Shown piece by piece: positions 43,378 through 51,933 of a stretch of 64,000 bases of DNA; within the stretch, counting starts at the first letter, position 1; each line of letters begins with the position of its first letter. The position numbers and the translations under genes are program-made. Location: the NCBI GenBank assembly GCA_016786595.1, contig JAEUWB010000060.1:62001-126000 (forward strand), read 5' to 3'. Under the pieces are notes generated by a model, which saw only the letters and a program-made list of their open reading frames with translations, did not search any database and had not been told where the DNA came from. Origin of the DNA: a bacterium. GTDB lineage: Bacteria > Bdellovibrionota_C > UBA2361 > SZUA-149 > JAEUWB01.

Positions 43378-43788
43378 CTATTTCTTGTCTACCGGTTTAC
43401 ACCAGTTACATGCGCGAAAACCGCTTTGCGTTGCTTCAGCAGATGTATTGAGTGGATATTTAAAAAAATTCGAGTAGATACGCTGCGCATACTCACAATT
43501 GCGATCATGAAAAATGCGGGTCCGAAGATTCCCTACAAATCGCGCCGAGCTAAGTGCGCGCTTGCGACGCGAGCGCAAAATAAGTGCTGGAATAATTAAC
43601 GGAAAAGCACCTAGCCACATGATGATCTGGAAAATAGGGGATGACTGAAATCCGCGATGCCAACCCAGCGGATACCTTGAACGGGTTAGTGATAAAAAAC
43701 ATAAATACATTACTACGCAAAAACAAATTAGTAGGAAGGGGCCGATTATTTTATGAGCTAGGGAAAGATTTAAGTACCATTCAAGCAT
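43378..43788 (-). CDS. membrane protein with Ada-like zinc-binding C-terminus
   Basis: 136 aa. Two transmembrane helices (about 12-32 and 50-68) are followed by a cytoplasmic Ada/metal-binding-like module: FVGNLRTRIFHDRNCEYAQRI ... FRACNWCKP. That is the arrangement xKxFHxxxCxYAxxI and CxxC(K)P found in nuclease-associated and DNA-repair Ada_Zn-type domains, with four Cys/His ligands. This points to a membrane-tethered zinc protein. Its function is not known. Confidence 0.65.
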   Translation of the reverse strand: MLEWYLNLSLAHKIIGPFLLICFCVVMYLCFLSLTRSRYPLGWHRGFQSSPIFQIIMWLGAFPLIIPALILRSRRKRALSSARFVGNLRTRIFHDRNCEYAQRIYSNFFKYPLNTSAEATQSGFRACNWCKPVDKK

Positions 43789-43871
43789 GTTGTTGAGTTC
43801 TCATATCTTCAGGTATTTCTCAAGTTTTATCACCTCTACCCTTTAGGCGGGAAGATCGATATTGTTTACTT

Positions 43872-44306
43872 ATGGCCGAGCCAAGTACGCAAATAGATCT
43901 ACCTGACTTATGTTTGCCGCAGAGCAGGCTTTTTTTTATTGGTGATAAAATAATCCGTCGCGACTTAGAAAATAATCCAATCGCATCTTTAGATCTCAAC
44001 TCCGTACGTGAAGTTAGATGTAAACGCTCAATTGATTGGGGCGCAGTGCTTTTTGTTTTTTTCTGTCTGCTAGTACTCTGGGCAGTTTCGGCCTATGAAA
44101 TGCCTGTGCCATGGAACTTCTTTATTCAAGTTCCGCTAGGATTGATCACATTTTGCACACTGGCCTTTGCCTTGATTGAAACTGAAGTGATTGTTATCTC
44201 CGAATCAGGAGAAGTTTCTTTTCCTGTGAGTGATGCTCCTACAGATGCTAAAGCCTTTGTGGTCAGTCTTAAAGAAAGACTTCAAGCGAAACAAGCTGTA
44301 GGCTAG
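43872..44306 (+). CDS. small two-helix membrane protein
   Basis: 144 aa with two transmembrane segments (about 55-75 and 83-103) between cytoplasmic N- and C-terminal parts. The N-terminal part (RLFFIGDKIIRRDLENNPIASLDLNSVREV) is beta-rich and PH-like. The C-terminus is a short helix. The architecture resembles PH-domain-like membrane proteins. It precedes the ankyrin protein by 37 bp in the same direction, but no shared function is evident. Confidence 0.6.
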   Translation: MAEPSTQIDLPDLCLPQSRLFFIGDKIIRRDLENNPIASLDLNSVREVRCKRSIDWGAVLFVFFCLLVLWAVSAYEMPVPWNFFIQVPLGLITFCTLAFALIETEVIVISESGEVSFPVSDAPTDAKAFVVSLKERLQAKQAVG

Positions 44307-44343
44307 AAAAAAAGAATTAACCTGGAAAATAAACAGAGTATCG

Positions 44344-45510
44344 ATGCATCGTAAATTTCTTCCCTCCTTATTGCTTTCATTTGCTCTAATATCCTGCTGG
44401 ATAGCAGTTTCAATTTATGTACAGAGTCAAAGTGGTGGAACCTCATTTAGTGCAGGAACCGGACTATCAAGATTTAAAGATGGAGTAGATTTTTCACTTT
44501 CAACAGGAGTAACTCTATTTATATTTTCCATCTTTCAAATTCTTATCGATTTTAAACTAAAAGGATCAAAAGCTCTTGCGATACTCCTTGGAGTTTTCCT
44601 TCCTCCCTTTGCAGCTTTTTTCATTAATGTAATTCCGTTATTACTCGGGGGGCCATTACGTGGAGATGCTACACTTTTAATACTTCTGCCTTTTATCGCC
44701 GCTCAATCGGCAATAACTTTAATTCCAATTTGGATAACTTATGGATTGATCTTAAATTCTATCGCAAAAGATTCAACGTCAAAAAGTGCATGGTTAAAAG
44801 CTACCGGGGCGCTAAGTCTTCTGGCTGTGATAGTAATAGCTCTTTTTGGTTTTAGCCCTAAGTCAGAGCGACCATTTGAATTGATTCGAGAAGGAAATGC
44901 AGTGGAGTTAGAAAAGTTACTTGTGGAAGGTCTTTCTCCGAATATTGTTGATAAAGAGGGAATCTCTCTTCTTCATTATGGTGTATTTCATGGGTCGCTT
45001 GATGTTGTGCGGGTACTTCTAGAGCATGGAGCAGATACGGAGTATAAGAGCTTTGATAGAAATACTGCGCTCTCCTACGTTGGGCCATATGAAGATGAGC
45101 TTTTTGATCTTGTTCTTAAGCACTCAAAGAATGTTGCTCAAGATGAACAAAGCTTTTGGAATGCGCTCAATAATAACAATCTCGAGAGAGTTAAGAAGCT
45201 CATAGCAGCAGGGCAGAGGGTCCATCTTCTACGGAGTGAAGAAGTTATCAGGATGTCCATTGATAAGAATAGTTTGGAGATGCTCAAACTTCTATTGGAT
45301 TCTGGCGCAGACCCTAATTCTTCAGAGAGATATTCAAAGAGGACACCTTTAATGTTAGCCGCTGGTGCTGGAAAGATTGAGTTTGTAAAGATTCTACTAG
45401 AAAAAGGAGCAGACCCCGAACTTAAAGACAAAGATGGAAGAACCGCCAAAGATTATTCTAAGTATTCTAACTCTGATGAGGTAAAAGCTCTGCTCGAGTC
45501 ACTTTCTTAG
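44344..45510 (+). CDS. membrane protein with C-terminal ankyrin repeats
   Basis: 388 aa. Four to five transmembrane helices fill residues 1-175. From about 180 to 388 come ankyrin repeats, the clearest being DKEGISLLHYGVFHGSLDVVRVLLEHGAD and RTPLMLAAGAGKIEFVKILLEKGADPELKDKDGRTA, with GADPN-type turns. Ankyrin repeats mediate protein contacts in the cytoplasm. The membrane half resembles no known transporter, so a scaffolding or sensor role is the only inference. Confidence 0.82.
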   Translation: MHRKFLPSLLLSFALISCWIAVSIYVQSQSGGTSFSAGTGLSRFKDGVDFSLSTGVTLFIFSIFQILIDFKLKGSKALAILLGVFLPPFAAFFINVIPLLLGGPLRGDATLLILLPFIAAQSAITLIPIWITYGLILNSIAKDSTSKSAWLKATGALSLLAVIVIALFGFSPKSERPFELIREGNAVELEKLLVEGLSPNIVDKEGISLLHYGVFHGSLDVVRVLLEHGADTEYKSFDRNTALSYVGPYEDELFDLVLKHSKNVAQDEQSFWNALNNNNLERVKKLIAAGQRVHLLRSEEVIRMSIDKNSLEMLKLLLDSGADPNSSERYSKRTPLMLAAGAGKIEFVKILLEKGADPELKDKDGRTAKDYSKYSNSDEVKALLESLS

Positions 45511-45594
45511 CCTTGGTCTGGGGCTACTTTTCTAGATAAAACGCTAGTAATTAGGTTTCTAAAATCCAGGACAGCAAGTGCCTTGCCAAAATGC

Positions 45595-45606
45595 GCCATA
45601 TATGGC
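45595..45606. promoter_or_regulatory. palindromic operator before toxin-antitoxin operon
   Basis: GCCATATATGGC is a perfect 12-bp palindrome 13 bases before the toxin ATG. Toxin-antitoxin operons of this class are autorepressed by the antitoxin (or complex) binding such sites at the promoter. It is a good candidate operator. Confidence 0.5.
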
Positions 45607-45619
45607 ACACTACTAATAC

Positions 45620-45916
45620 ATGCAAGTTATTCGATCTACGGAATTTGAGCGGTGGATTACATCTGAATCTGCCAAGATTCAGGCTCTAGTAGAATCTCGC
45701 GTCTTTAGAATAGAGCATTATGACCATTTCGGAGATGCCAAGTATCTTGGTGATGGGCTTTCAGAGCTTCGATGGAAAAATGGCTTGAGAGTCTATTTTG
45801 CAAGAACTGGGGCCAGAGTAGTTTTACTCTTGCATGGTGGAGGCAAGAATGAGCAAAAAAATGACATCAAAAAAGCAAAAATTCTCCTTGAACGATATAC
45901 CACTTCGCAAGCTTAA
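45620..45916 (+). CDS. RelE/ParE-fold toxin of the addiction-module killer type
   Basis: 98-aa toxin of the HI1419/RelE-like group: MQVIRSTEFERWI at the start, the conserved DHFGDAKYLGDGLSELR segment near 37, then RVYFARTGARVVLLLHGGGKN and KKAKILLERY, a classic ending for these ribosome-dependent or mRNA-cleaving toxins. The cognate helix-turn-helix antitoxin gene overlaps its end by 68 bp, the toxin-first order of HigBA-like systems. An operator palindrome lies just upstream. Confidence 0.88.
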   Translation: MQVIRSTEFERWITSESAKIQALVESRVFRIEHYDHFGDAKYLGDGLSELRWKNGLRVYFARTGARVVLLLHGGGKNEQKNDIKKAKILLERYTTSQA

Positions 45917-46181
45917 ACCTGGTGCGAAGGTTCACAAGGTAAGCAGTGCCAATCGCCTCAAAGATCAAGAGCTAGTCTTTAAAGCTTTTTGGCAGTGTCT
46001 TGTTGAGGAAGATATAGAGTCATTCAAAGAAATTCTTAGAACACATCTTGAAGCTGTGCATAAAGGTCAATTGGCTAAAAAATCTAAGACTTCAAGGCGG
46101 ACACTTCATCGGATTCTATCACCCGAAGGAAATCCGACGTTGAAAAATATTTCCAGTGTTATTCATGCGCTTTATGGATGA
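45849..46181 (+). CDS. helix-turn-helix antitoxin (HI1420-like)
   Basis: 110-aa antitoxin from ATG 45849, which has GGAGG six bases upstream; an ATG five codons earlier lacks one. It carries an XRE/HigA-like DNA-binding region near 70-108 (LAKKSKTSRRTLHRILSPEGNPTLKNISSVIHALYG), in line with probable addiction module antidote proteins. It should bind the toxin and repress the operon at the upstream palindrome. The lysine-rich N-terminus (MSKKMTSKKQK) lies inside the toxin gene. Confidence 0.86.
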   Translation: MSKKMTSKKQKFSLNDIPLRKLKPGAKVHKVSSANRLKDQELVFKAFWQCLVEEDIESFKEILRTHLEAVHKGQLAKKSKTSRRTLHRILSPEGNPTLKNISSVIHALYG

Positions 46182-46405
46182 CAATGGAGCAACTTGATTT
46201 TGTCACACCAGACTATTTTTCACAGCAGAAGTCTAACCGAGATTTACCTAACATCTGGATGCTTGAAGTGACTGGCGTGTTAACAGCTGAGCAAACAGCA
46301 ACATTGCTAAAATTTGCCCAAGATTTGGCAGCAAAAATTGAAGACTATTCGCAGCAATGGACAGGTGAAAAATGCCTGACAACTTCCTTTTTTGAAGGAA
46401 GGTAA
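46178..46405 (+). CDS. possible small protein overlapping the antitoxin stop
   Basis: A 75-aa frame starts at an ATGA overlap with the antitoxin stop, suggesting translational coupling. It is helical in the middle (TAEQTATLLKFAQDLAAKI). No family is recognised. It may be real, being co-directional and coupled, but no ribosome-binding or homology evidence supports it. Confidence 0.35.
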   Translation: MTMEQLDFVTPDYFSQQKSNRDLPNIWMLEVTGVLTAEQTATLLKFAQDLAAKIEDYSQQWTGEKCLTTSFFEGR

Positions 46406-46531
46406 GAAACACCGCTGCATTAGTCTGAATTGTTTTGCTAAAGCTACAATCTCGGAAGTTTTTTTGTAATCACTATGATGCCAGCTAAAATTTATTTGCA
46501 GCCATAAGTGCGGCTGTGATATAAGTAAGTT

Positions 46532-46579
46532 ATGTCTCTTGTTTGCTTGCAATTTACGACTACGACCACAACCCCTTAG
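46532..46579 (+). CDS. thrL: thr operon leader peptide (15 aa, six Thr in a row)
   Basis: Reads MSLVCLQFTTTTTTP then TAG. The run of six different Thr codons (ACG ACT ACG ACC ACA ACC) just before the stop, 112 bases upstream of thrA, is the signature of attenuation controlled by threonyl-tRNA. No strong ribosome-binding site is visible; the predicted start site of transcription is nearly at its ATG, so it may be a leaderless transcript. Functional role inferred. Confidence 0.65.
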   Translation: MSLVCLQFTTTTTTP

Positions 46580-46624
46580 CGGGTTAAAATATTCTTTTTT
46601 CTACAATACACTCGTTTTTTTACT

Positions 46625-46651
46625 CTAAACCGTCAGACAATGACGATTTAG
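46625..46651 (+). terminator. hairpin before thrA, possible attenuator structure
   Basis: CTAAACCGTCA (46625-46635) and TGACGATTTAG (46641-46651) form an 11-bp stem with one mismatch around GACAA. The stem extends to 46622-46654 through one wobble pair. No uridine run follows, so if it terminates it is not a standard intrinsic terminator. It might instead be an antiterminator or pause structure. Confidence 0.4.
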
Positions 46652-46691
46652 GGTTACATCATCACAGCAGAACAATTTATAGTAGGACTCT

Positions 46692-49136
46692 ATGAAAGTC
46701 ATGAAATTCGGCGGAACATCTGTCGGTTCCCCAGAAAATATCAGAAAAGTTTGTCGTATTGTTGAGCAAGCTGCCAACGAAAAGCAAGTCCAGGCAGTTG
46801 TTGTTTCGGCATTTTCAGGTGTAACAGATCTACTCCTAAAGATATCGCACCAGGCAGAAAAAGCTGAACAACAAGCGAAGCTAACATTTAAGCAGCTCTG
46901 CGATCAGCATCTACAATACGTCGAAGAACTTTTCCCGGCAAAGCATCGTAGCTTAGTCGTTGCCACAGTTAAAACTAGTTTCAATGAACTCGAAGAACTA
47001 CTGCGCGGAATTGCAACCTTAGGAGAATGCTCACCTCGTATGCGCGACCGTATTGCCGCTTATGGCGAACTTTTGTCAGCATTTATTGTTGCTAAGTTTT
47101 TTTCCGAGCAGGGACTGCAAACTACGCTTTGCGATCCACGGCAATTAATCTGCACTAATGATAAATTTGGTAACGCCCACGCAGATTTAAATGTTTCAAG
47201 TCAACGCATCCAGGCAGCTTATCAAAATATTCAAGGCTTCCTCTTATTCCCAGGCTTTATCGGGGCAACAGCTAAGGGAGATACGACAACCTTAGGTCGC
47301 GGCGGGTCCGACTACACGGCGTCAATTGTTGGCGTTGCCTTAGGAGCAGCTGAAATTGAAATTTGGACTGACGTAAATGGTGTGATGACAGCTGACCCAC
47401 GAGTTGTGCCCGACGCAATTTCAATCTCACAGCTCAGTTATGAAGAAGCGATGGAACTTTCTCATTTCGGGGCAAAGGTAATTTATCCTCCAACAATTCA
47501 GCCTGCCTACGCTGCCGGAATACCGCTGCGGATTAAAAATACTATGCAACCGAGCTTCCCGGGAACAGTGATTAGTACCGGCACAATCGCTCACGAATAT
47601 CTAGCAACCGGCATATCTTCGATTGAGCACGTTGCATTAATCCGTGTTCTGGGCGCAGGCATGCAAGTAGTGCCAGGTAGTGCGGGCAGGGTCTTTGCGG
47701 TGCTTTCGCAGGAGAAAATTAACGTAATCTTAATTTCACAAGCTTCCTCAGAGCACTCGATTTGTTTTGCAATTGACCCAAGTCAGACAGAACTAGCGGT
47801 GAGCGCATTGAACGAAGAATTTTCTACGGAATTTAAAGAACATAAGCTGGATACGATTATCGTGCAGGATCAATGTTCCATTATTGCACTGGTTGGCGAG
47901 AATATGCGCAACCTTCCTGGCATTAGTGGTAAATTTTTTCATGCGCTGGGGAAAAATAGCGTGAATATTATTGCCATCGCTCAAGGCTCTTCTGAATTAA
48001 ATATTTCAGCAGTGATCGAGCGACACGATCGAAAAAAAGCGCTGCAAGCTGTGCATGAAACATTTTTCCTTTCCAGTATTAATAAACTCAACGTTTTTTG
48101 CGTAGGGATGGGACTGATTGCACGCACTTTGACGCAACAAATCAGTGACCAGCATCAAGAATTGATCGATCAATATCGCACTGACGTGCGCCTGCTGGGT
48201 GTCTCGAATACAAAAAAAATGCTGATCGGTGAAAACAAGTTGATGCTTGATCAACTACCGCAAATTGTTGAAACCAATGGCTCACCCGCCGCAACAGATA
48301 AATTCGTCCAGCAAATAATTGATCTCAATTTGCCAAATAGCGTTTTCGTAGACTGCACGGCAAGTGAAGCAGTGCCAGAATTCTATGAACGCTTGCTCAG
48401 TGCTAATATTTCTGTCGTCACGGCGAATAAAAAAGGACTTGCCGCAGATCTTACAAAGTATCAACTCATGAAAGCTGCTGAAAAAAAGCATAACACCCTG
48501 TTTCTCTATGAGACATCAGTCGGAGCGGGCTTGCCGGTAATTAATACACTCAAAGACCTAATCAAAAGTGGTGATACGATTCTTGAAATCGAAGCAGTCT
48601 TAAGTGGAACATTAAGTTATATTTTTAATACACTAACTGCTGCTGATTCTTTTGCGGAGATCGTTAAACAAGCAAAAGATCTAGGTTACACGGAACCAGA
48701 TCCGCGGGACGATTTAAGTGGTACGGATGTAGCACGCAAACTCTTAATCTTAGCCCGGGAAGCTGGGCAGGAGATCTCAATGCCTGAGATCCAAGTGCAA
48801 AGTCTCATCCCTGAAGTTTGTCGCAAGTGTTCGGCCGAGGAGTTTCTTGCGCTGCTTAAGCTGCACGAAGCCGAAATACTTAAGCCCTTTGCCGCAGCGC
48901 TAAAGCAAGGTAAAAAATTATGTTACAGTGGAGCAATTAAAGATGGAGTTGCCAGTACTTCTCTACAAGCAATTGGACCAGAGCACCCATTTTATGGCCT
49001 CTCGGGCAGCGATAACATTATTTCCTTTAAAACCAGACGCTACCATACTCGTCCGTTGATCATTAGAGGACCTGGGGCAGGGGCAGATGTTACGGCTGCC
49101 GGGGTTTTTGCTGATATCCTACGGGTAGCGATATGA
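46692..49136 (+). CDS. thrA: bifunctional aspartokinase / homoserine dehydrogenase I
   Basis: 814-aa fusion enzyme for the first and third steps from aspartate towards threonine. The kinase (about 1-290) starts KFGGTSVGSPENI and includes TTLGRGGSDYTA and the DPRVVPDA region. ACT regulatory domains follow (about 310-450). Homoserine dehydrogenase (about 455-810) has the FCVGMGLIA dinucleotide-binding segment, VTANKKG and SGTLSYIFN ... LGYTEPDPRDDLSGTDVARKL. E. coli ThrA is 820 aa. GGA lies before the ATG. It overlaps thrB by four bases (ATGA). Confidence 0.96.
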   Translation: MKVMKFGGTSVGSPENIRKVCRIVEQAANEKQVQAVVVSAFSGVTDLLLKISHQAEKAEQQAKLTFKQLCDQHLQYVEELFPAKHRSLVVATVKTSFNELEELLRGIATLGECSPRMRDRIAAYGELLSAFIVAKFFSEQGLQTTLCDPRQLICTNDKFGNAHADLNVSSQRIQAAYQNIQGFLLFPGFIGATAKGDTTTLGRGGSDYTASIVGVALGAAEIEIWTDVNGVMTADPRVVPDAISISQLSYEEAMELSHFGAKVIYPPTIQPAYAAGIPLRIKNTMQPSFPGTVISTGTIAHEYLATGISSIEHVALIRVLGAGMQVVPGSAGRVFAVLSQEKINVILISQASSEHSICFAIDPSQTELAVSALNEEFSTEFKEHKLDTIIVQDQCSIIALVGENMRNLPGISGKFFHALGKNSVNIIAIAQGSSELNISAVIERHDRKKALQAVHETFFLSSINKLNVFCVGMGLIARTLTQQISDQHQELIDQYRTDVRLLGVSNTKKMLIGENKLMLDQLPQIVETNGSPAATDKFVQQIIDLNLPNSVFVDCTASEAVPEFYERLLSANISVVTANKKGLAADLTKYQLMKAAEKKHNTLFLYETSVGAGLPVINTLKDLIKSGDTILEIEAVLSGTLSYIFNTLTAADSFAEIVKQAKDLGYTEPDPRDDLSGTDVARKLLILAREAGQEISMPEIQVQSLIPEVCRKCSAEEFLALLKLHEAEILKPFAAALKQGKKLCYSGAIKDGVASTSLQAIGPEHPFYGLSGSDNIISFKTRRYHTRPLIIRGPGAGADVTAAGVFADILRVAI

Positions 49137-50077
49137 AAAATCTCTCCACGGTGAAAGTCTTTTCTCCAGCAACAGTTGCCAATGTGGCGTGTGCATTTGA
49201 TGTATTAGGTTTTGCACTTGAAAGTGTTGGGGATTTAATCACTGCACACAAAACTAAGGTGCCCGGGGTGAAGATTACAAAAATTATCTCACCCTATGGA
49301 GAACTTTCCCTTGATCCAAAGCATAATACTGCCTCTGTCGCAGCACAGACATTGCTGAAAAATTTGGACCCTGGACTTGGGTTTGAACTTGAGATTGAAA
49401 AACAAATGCCAATCGGAAGCGGACTTGGTTCTAGTGCAGCAAGTGCGGCAGGCGCAGTGTTTGCGCTAAATGAATTATTAAACCGCCCTTTTACACAAAA
49501 AGAACTGATTACATTTGCGATGGAGGGGGAGCGTGTTGCTGCAGGTGTGGCGCATGCTGATAACGTAGCCCCGGCATTACTCGGCGGATTTACCTTAGTT
49601 AGACAGGGACTGCCATTGGATGTGGTCAAAATTCCTTTCCCCGAACAATTAGTAATCGCTGTAGTTTGTCCATTGATTGAAGTTCGGACTGAAGATGCAC
49701 GTAAAATACTTAAAAAATTGATTCCATTTAAGCGTGTGGTTGAGCAGTTCGGTAACATTGCGGGACTAGTCGCGGGGCTATGTCAGAAAGATCTAGAGCT
49801 GATTGGTCGGTCGCTGCAAGATGTAATTATCGAACCTGAACGGGCAATTTTGATCCCTGGATTTAAAGAAGCAAAGCAAAGTGCCCTTGATGCTGGAGCA
49901 CTTGGCTGTAGCATTTCGGGAAGTGGACCTGCGTTATTTGCATTTTGTAAAGATTTAGCTCAGGCCCAAAAAGTTGCAGATGCGCTAGCGCTACAGTTTA
50001 AAAAGATTGAGATCGATAGCTTGGTGTTTACTTCAGCGATTAATCGCACAGGGTGTGCCGTGGTTGAAGGGCAATGA
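49133..50077 (+). CDS. thrB: homoserine kinase (GHMP family)
   Basis: 314 aa. Phosphorylates homoserine to O-phosphohomoserine with ATP. The GHMP motif for ATP binding is PIGSGLGSSAASAAG (near 97-111); CSISGSGPALFAF near 264 is the third conserved motif. The N-terminus VFSPATVANVACAFDVLGFA matches ThrB. It overlaps thrA and thrC by four bases on each side, so the operon is translationally coupled. Confidence 0.96.
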   Translation: MKNLSTVKVFSPATVANVACAFDVLGFALESVGDLITAHKTKVPGVKITKIISPYGELSLDPKHNTASVAAQTLLKNLDPGLGFELEIEKQMPIGSGLGSSAASAAGAVFALNELLNRPFTQKELITFAMEGERVAAGVAHADNVAPALLGGFTLVRQGLPLDVVKIPFPEQLVIAVVCPLIEVRTEDARKILKKLIPFKRVVEQFGNIAGLVAGLCQKDLELIGRSLQDVIIEPERAILIPGFKEAKQSALDAGALGCSISGSGPALFAFCKDLAQAQKVADALALQFKKIEIDSLVFTSAINRTGCAVVEGQ

Positions 50078-51360
50078 AATTCTATAGCACTAAAGATCGC
50101 TCTGTTAGTGTCAGCCTCAAAGAAGCTGTGATCAATAATCTCCCCGCTGGCGGGGGATTATATCTACCAGAGGAAATTCCGCGAATTCAACCCGGCCAGT
50201 TAGAAAGCTTAGCAAGCCTATCGTTTCCGGAGCATTCATTCGAGATACTGCATACACTTTTAACTAATTCTCTTCCGCGCAAAATTTTAGAAGCGATTTG
50301 CTACAAAGCATTTAGTTTTGATGTCCCGTTGGTTCGTCTTGCCACAAATCTTTATACACTTGAACTATTTCATGGACCAAGCCTGGCTTTTAAAGATTTT
50401 GGCGTGCGTTTCATGGCCGAGTTACTTACTTACTATCATGATGGTAGAGATCTTACTGTTTTAACTGCAACTTCAGGAGACACAGGAGGGGCAGTTGCTG
50501 CCGCTTTTTACGCGCGTAAAGGTTTCGACGTTTTTATCCTTTATCCGTCTGGGAAAGTGAGCGCACTTCAGGAATTACAAATTGCCTCACTCGGTGGAAA
50601 TGTTAGGGCGATTGAAGTTGACGGAACATTTGATGATTGCCAACGACTTGTGAAATCAGCACTAGTCGATCAAAAAATTCTTGCACGACGAACGTTCTGC
50701 TCAGCAAATTCAATTAATGTGGCGCGATTATTGCCCCAAATCTGCTATTATTTTTGGGCCGTCACCAAGCTTCCTGCTAAAACCAGCCCAATTTTTTCTG
50801 TCCCGTCAGGGAACTTTGGAAATGTCACGGCTTGCTTATTAGCTAAACAGATGGGACTGCCGGTAAAAACTGTCGTTGCTGCGACAAATGTAAATGACAT
50901 TGTGCCGCGGTATCTTCGATCGGGAAATTATGAGGTGCAGCAGTTTAAATCGACACTTGCTAATGCAATGGATATTGCTGACCCGAGTAACTTCATTCGC
51001 ATCCAGGCGTTGTATCAAGACTCACTTGAGAAATTACAGTCTGAGCTGCAGGCATTTGCCTTTTCTGATGAGGAAACAAAAGCTGCAATTGCGTTCCTTT
51101 ATCGTCAATATCGCTATAGCAGCGAGCCTCACGCTGCGATTGGCTATTTGGGGCTGAAATTGCTTTTGCAGCAGGATCCAAATTCTATCGGCGTATTTCT
51201 GGGCACGGCGCACCCACTAAAGTTTAAGGATATTGTTGAGCCAATTCTTGCTACTCAACTAGCTGAACCGGCGGAAGTTTCCAAATTTAAGGATGCAAAA
51301 AAGCGATCAATAAAAATTTCCGCGCAGCCTGCTGATTTGGCTACAATTCTTACTGCCTAA
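50074..51360 (+). CDS. thrC: threonine synthase, PLP-dependent
   Basis: 428 aa. Converts O-phosphohomoserine to threonine. The PLP lysine is in HGPSLAFKDFGVR near 109-115 (fold type II). The phosphate-binding loop SGDTGGAVAAAF follows near 133. VPSGNFGNVTA near 248 binds the cofactor phosphate. It has the N-terminal MKFYSTKDRSVSVSLKEAV of the E. coli-type enzyme. It closes the thr operon. Confidence 0.96.
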   Translation: MKFYSTKDRSVSVSLKEAVINNLPAGGGLYLPEEIPRIQPGQLESLASLSFPEHSFEILHTLLTNSLPRKILEAICYKAFSFDVPLVRLATNLYTLELFHGPSLAFKDFGVRFMAELLTYYHDGRDLTVLTATSGDTGGAVAAAFYARKGFDVFILYPSGKVSALQELQIASLGGNVRAIEVDGTFDDCQRLVKSALVDQKILARRTFCSANSINVARLLPQICYYFWAVTKLPAKTSPIFSVPSGNFGNVTACLLAKQMGLPVKTVVAATNVNDIVPRYLRSGNYEVQQFKSTLANAMDIADPSNFIRIQALYQDSLEKLQSELQAFAFSDEETKAAIAFLYRQYRYSSEPHAAIGYLGLKLLLQQDPNSIGVFLGTAHPLKFKDIVEPILATQLAEPAEVSKFKDAKKRSIKISAQPADLATILTA

Positions 51361-51423
51361 AATTTTTGCAATATTTGCTTGGCAGGGGATAGATTGATTG
51401 TCAAGAATTGCTTGGAAAGCACC

Positions 51424-51870
51424 CTAGATCCAGCGTCTGACACTACGTTTGTAAAGGCTAAACTTCTCGCCAAAGATTTTCTCCATAAAGATTTCTTCGC
51501 GTAAGACGTATTGATTGTGGATGATCAAAAAGAATCCGAGCACAATTAAAAAAGGAATGAGTGAACCTAAGAGTAGGGCAATGCCGATCAGGATAATTGC
51601 CATGCCTAAATAGATTGGATTTCGGCTATATTTAAATGGTCCAGAGGTGATTAATGCAGTTGACTCCTTAAATGGACGAAGTGGGGTTTCGTGTTTACGA
51701 AAGAGCGAGGCGCAATAAATTACAAGCACAAAACCAAATAAAATTAATAAAAGGCCCGTTAGGAAAATGAAGGGGTTCAGCGTGTAAAGCTTAATATTTG
51801 GTGAAAAATAATGTGTAAGTAACATCCCAACAATTGAAAGCAGTAGCCAAATTGGCGGTAGAATTTGCAT
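51424..51870 (-). CDS. isoprenylcysteine carboxyl methyltransferase family membrane protein
   Basis: 148-aa ICMT/PEMT-like protein with four to five membrane helices. The catalytic SAM region is seen as GPFKYSRNPIYLGMAIILIG and REEIFMEKIFGEKFSLYKRSVRRWI, the usual RNPxY and final Y/RR segments. Family members methylate phospholipids, isoprenylcysteine or other lipid-phase substrates. The start is at 51870. It is an orphan on the minus strand between thrC and ribH. Confidence 0.88.
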   Translation of the reverse strand: MQILPPIWLLLSIVGMLLTHYFSPNIKLYTLNPFIFLTGLLLILFGFVLVIYCASLFRKHETPLRPFKESTALITSGPFKYSRNPIYLGMAIILIGIALLLGSLIPFLIVLGFFLIIHNQYVLREEIFMEKIFGEKFSLYKRSVRRWI

Positions 51871-51933
51871 ATTTATTCTCTAAACGCTTATAACATAGCT
51901 CAAAGCTAAAAAGGTTAAAAGTTTAAGTCCTCT

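Larger units (their letters stand above)
46406..46691 (+). promoter_or_regulatory. thrABC leader: promoter, leader peptide, alternative hairpins
   Basis: This 286-base gap is a regulatory leader. A promoter candidate has -35 TTGCAG (46496-46501), 18-base spacing and -10 TATAAG (46520-46525) with an extended TG. Next comes a leader peptide with six threonine codons (46532-46579). AACCC (46570-46574) can pair with GGGTT at 46581-46585, or with GGGTT at 46651-46655 in the base of a larger hairpin (46622-46654). Stalling at threonine codons would choose between them, as in E. coli thr attenuation. Confidence 0.6.

Noticed and set aside
43289-43599. Two plus-strand frames (43289-43477, 43324-43599)
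   Set aside because: They overlap the minus-strand Ada-like membrane protein gene and have no motifs.
46307-46552. 81-residue minus-strand frame
   Set aside because: It spans the thr leader region, lacks motifs and a ribosome-binding site.
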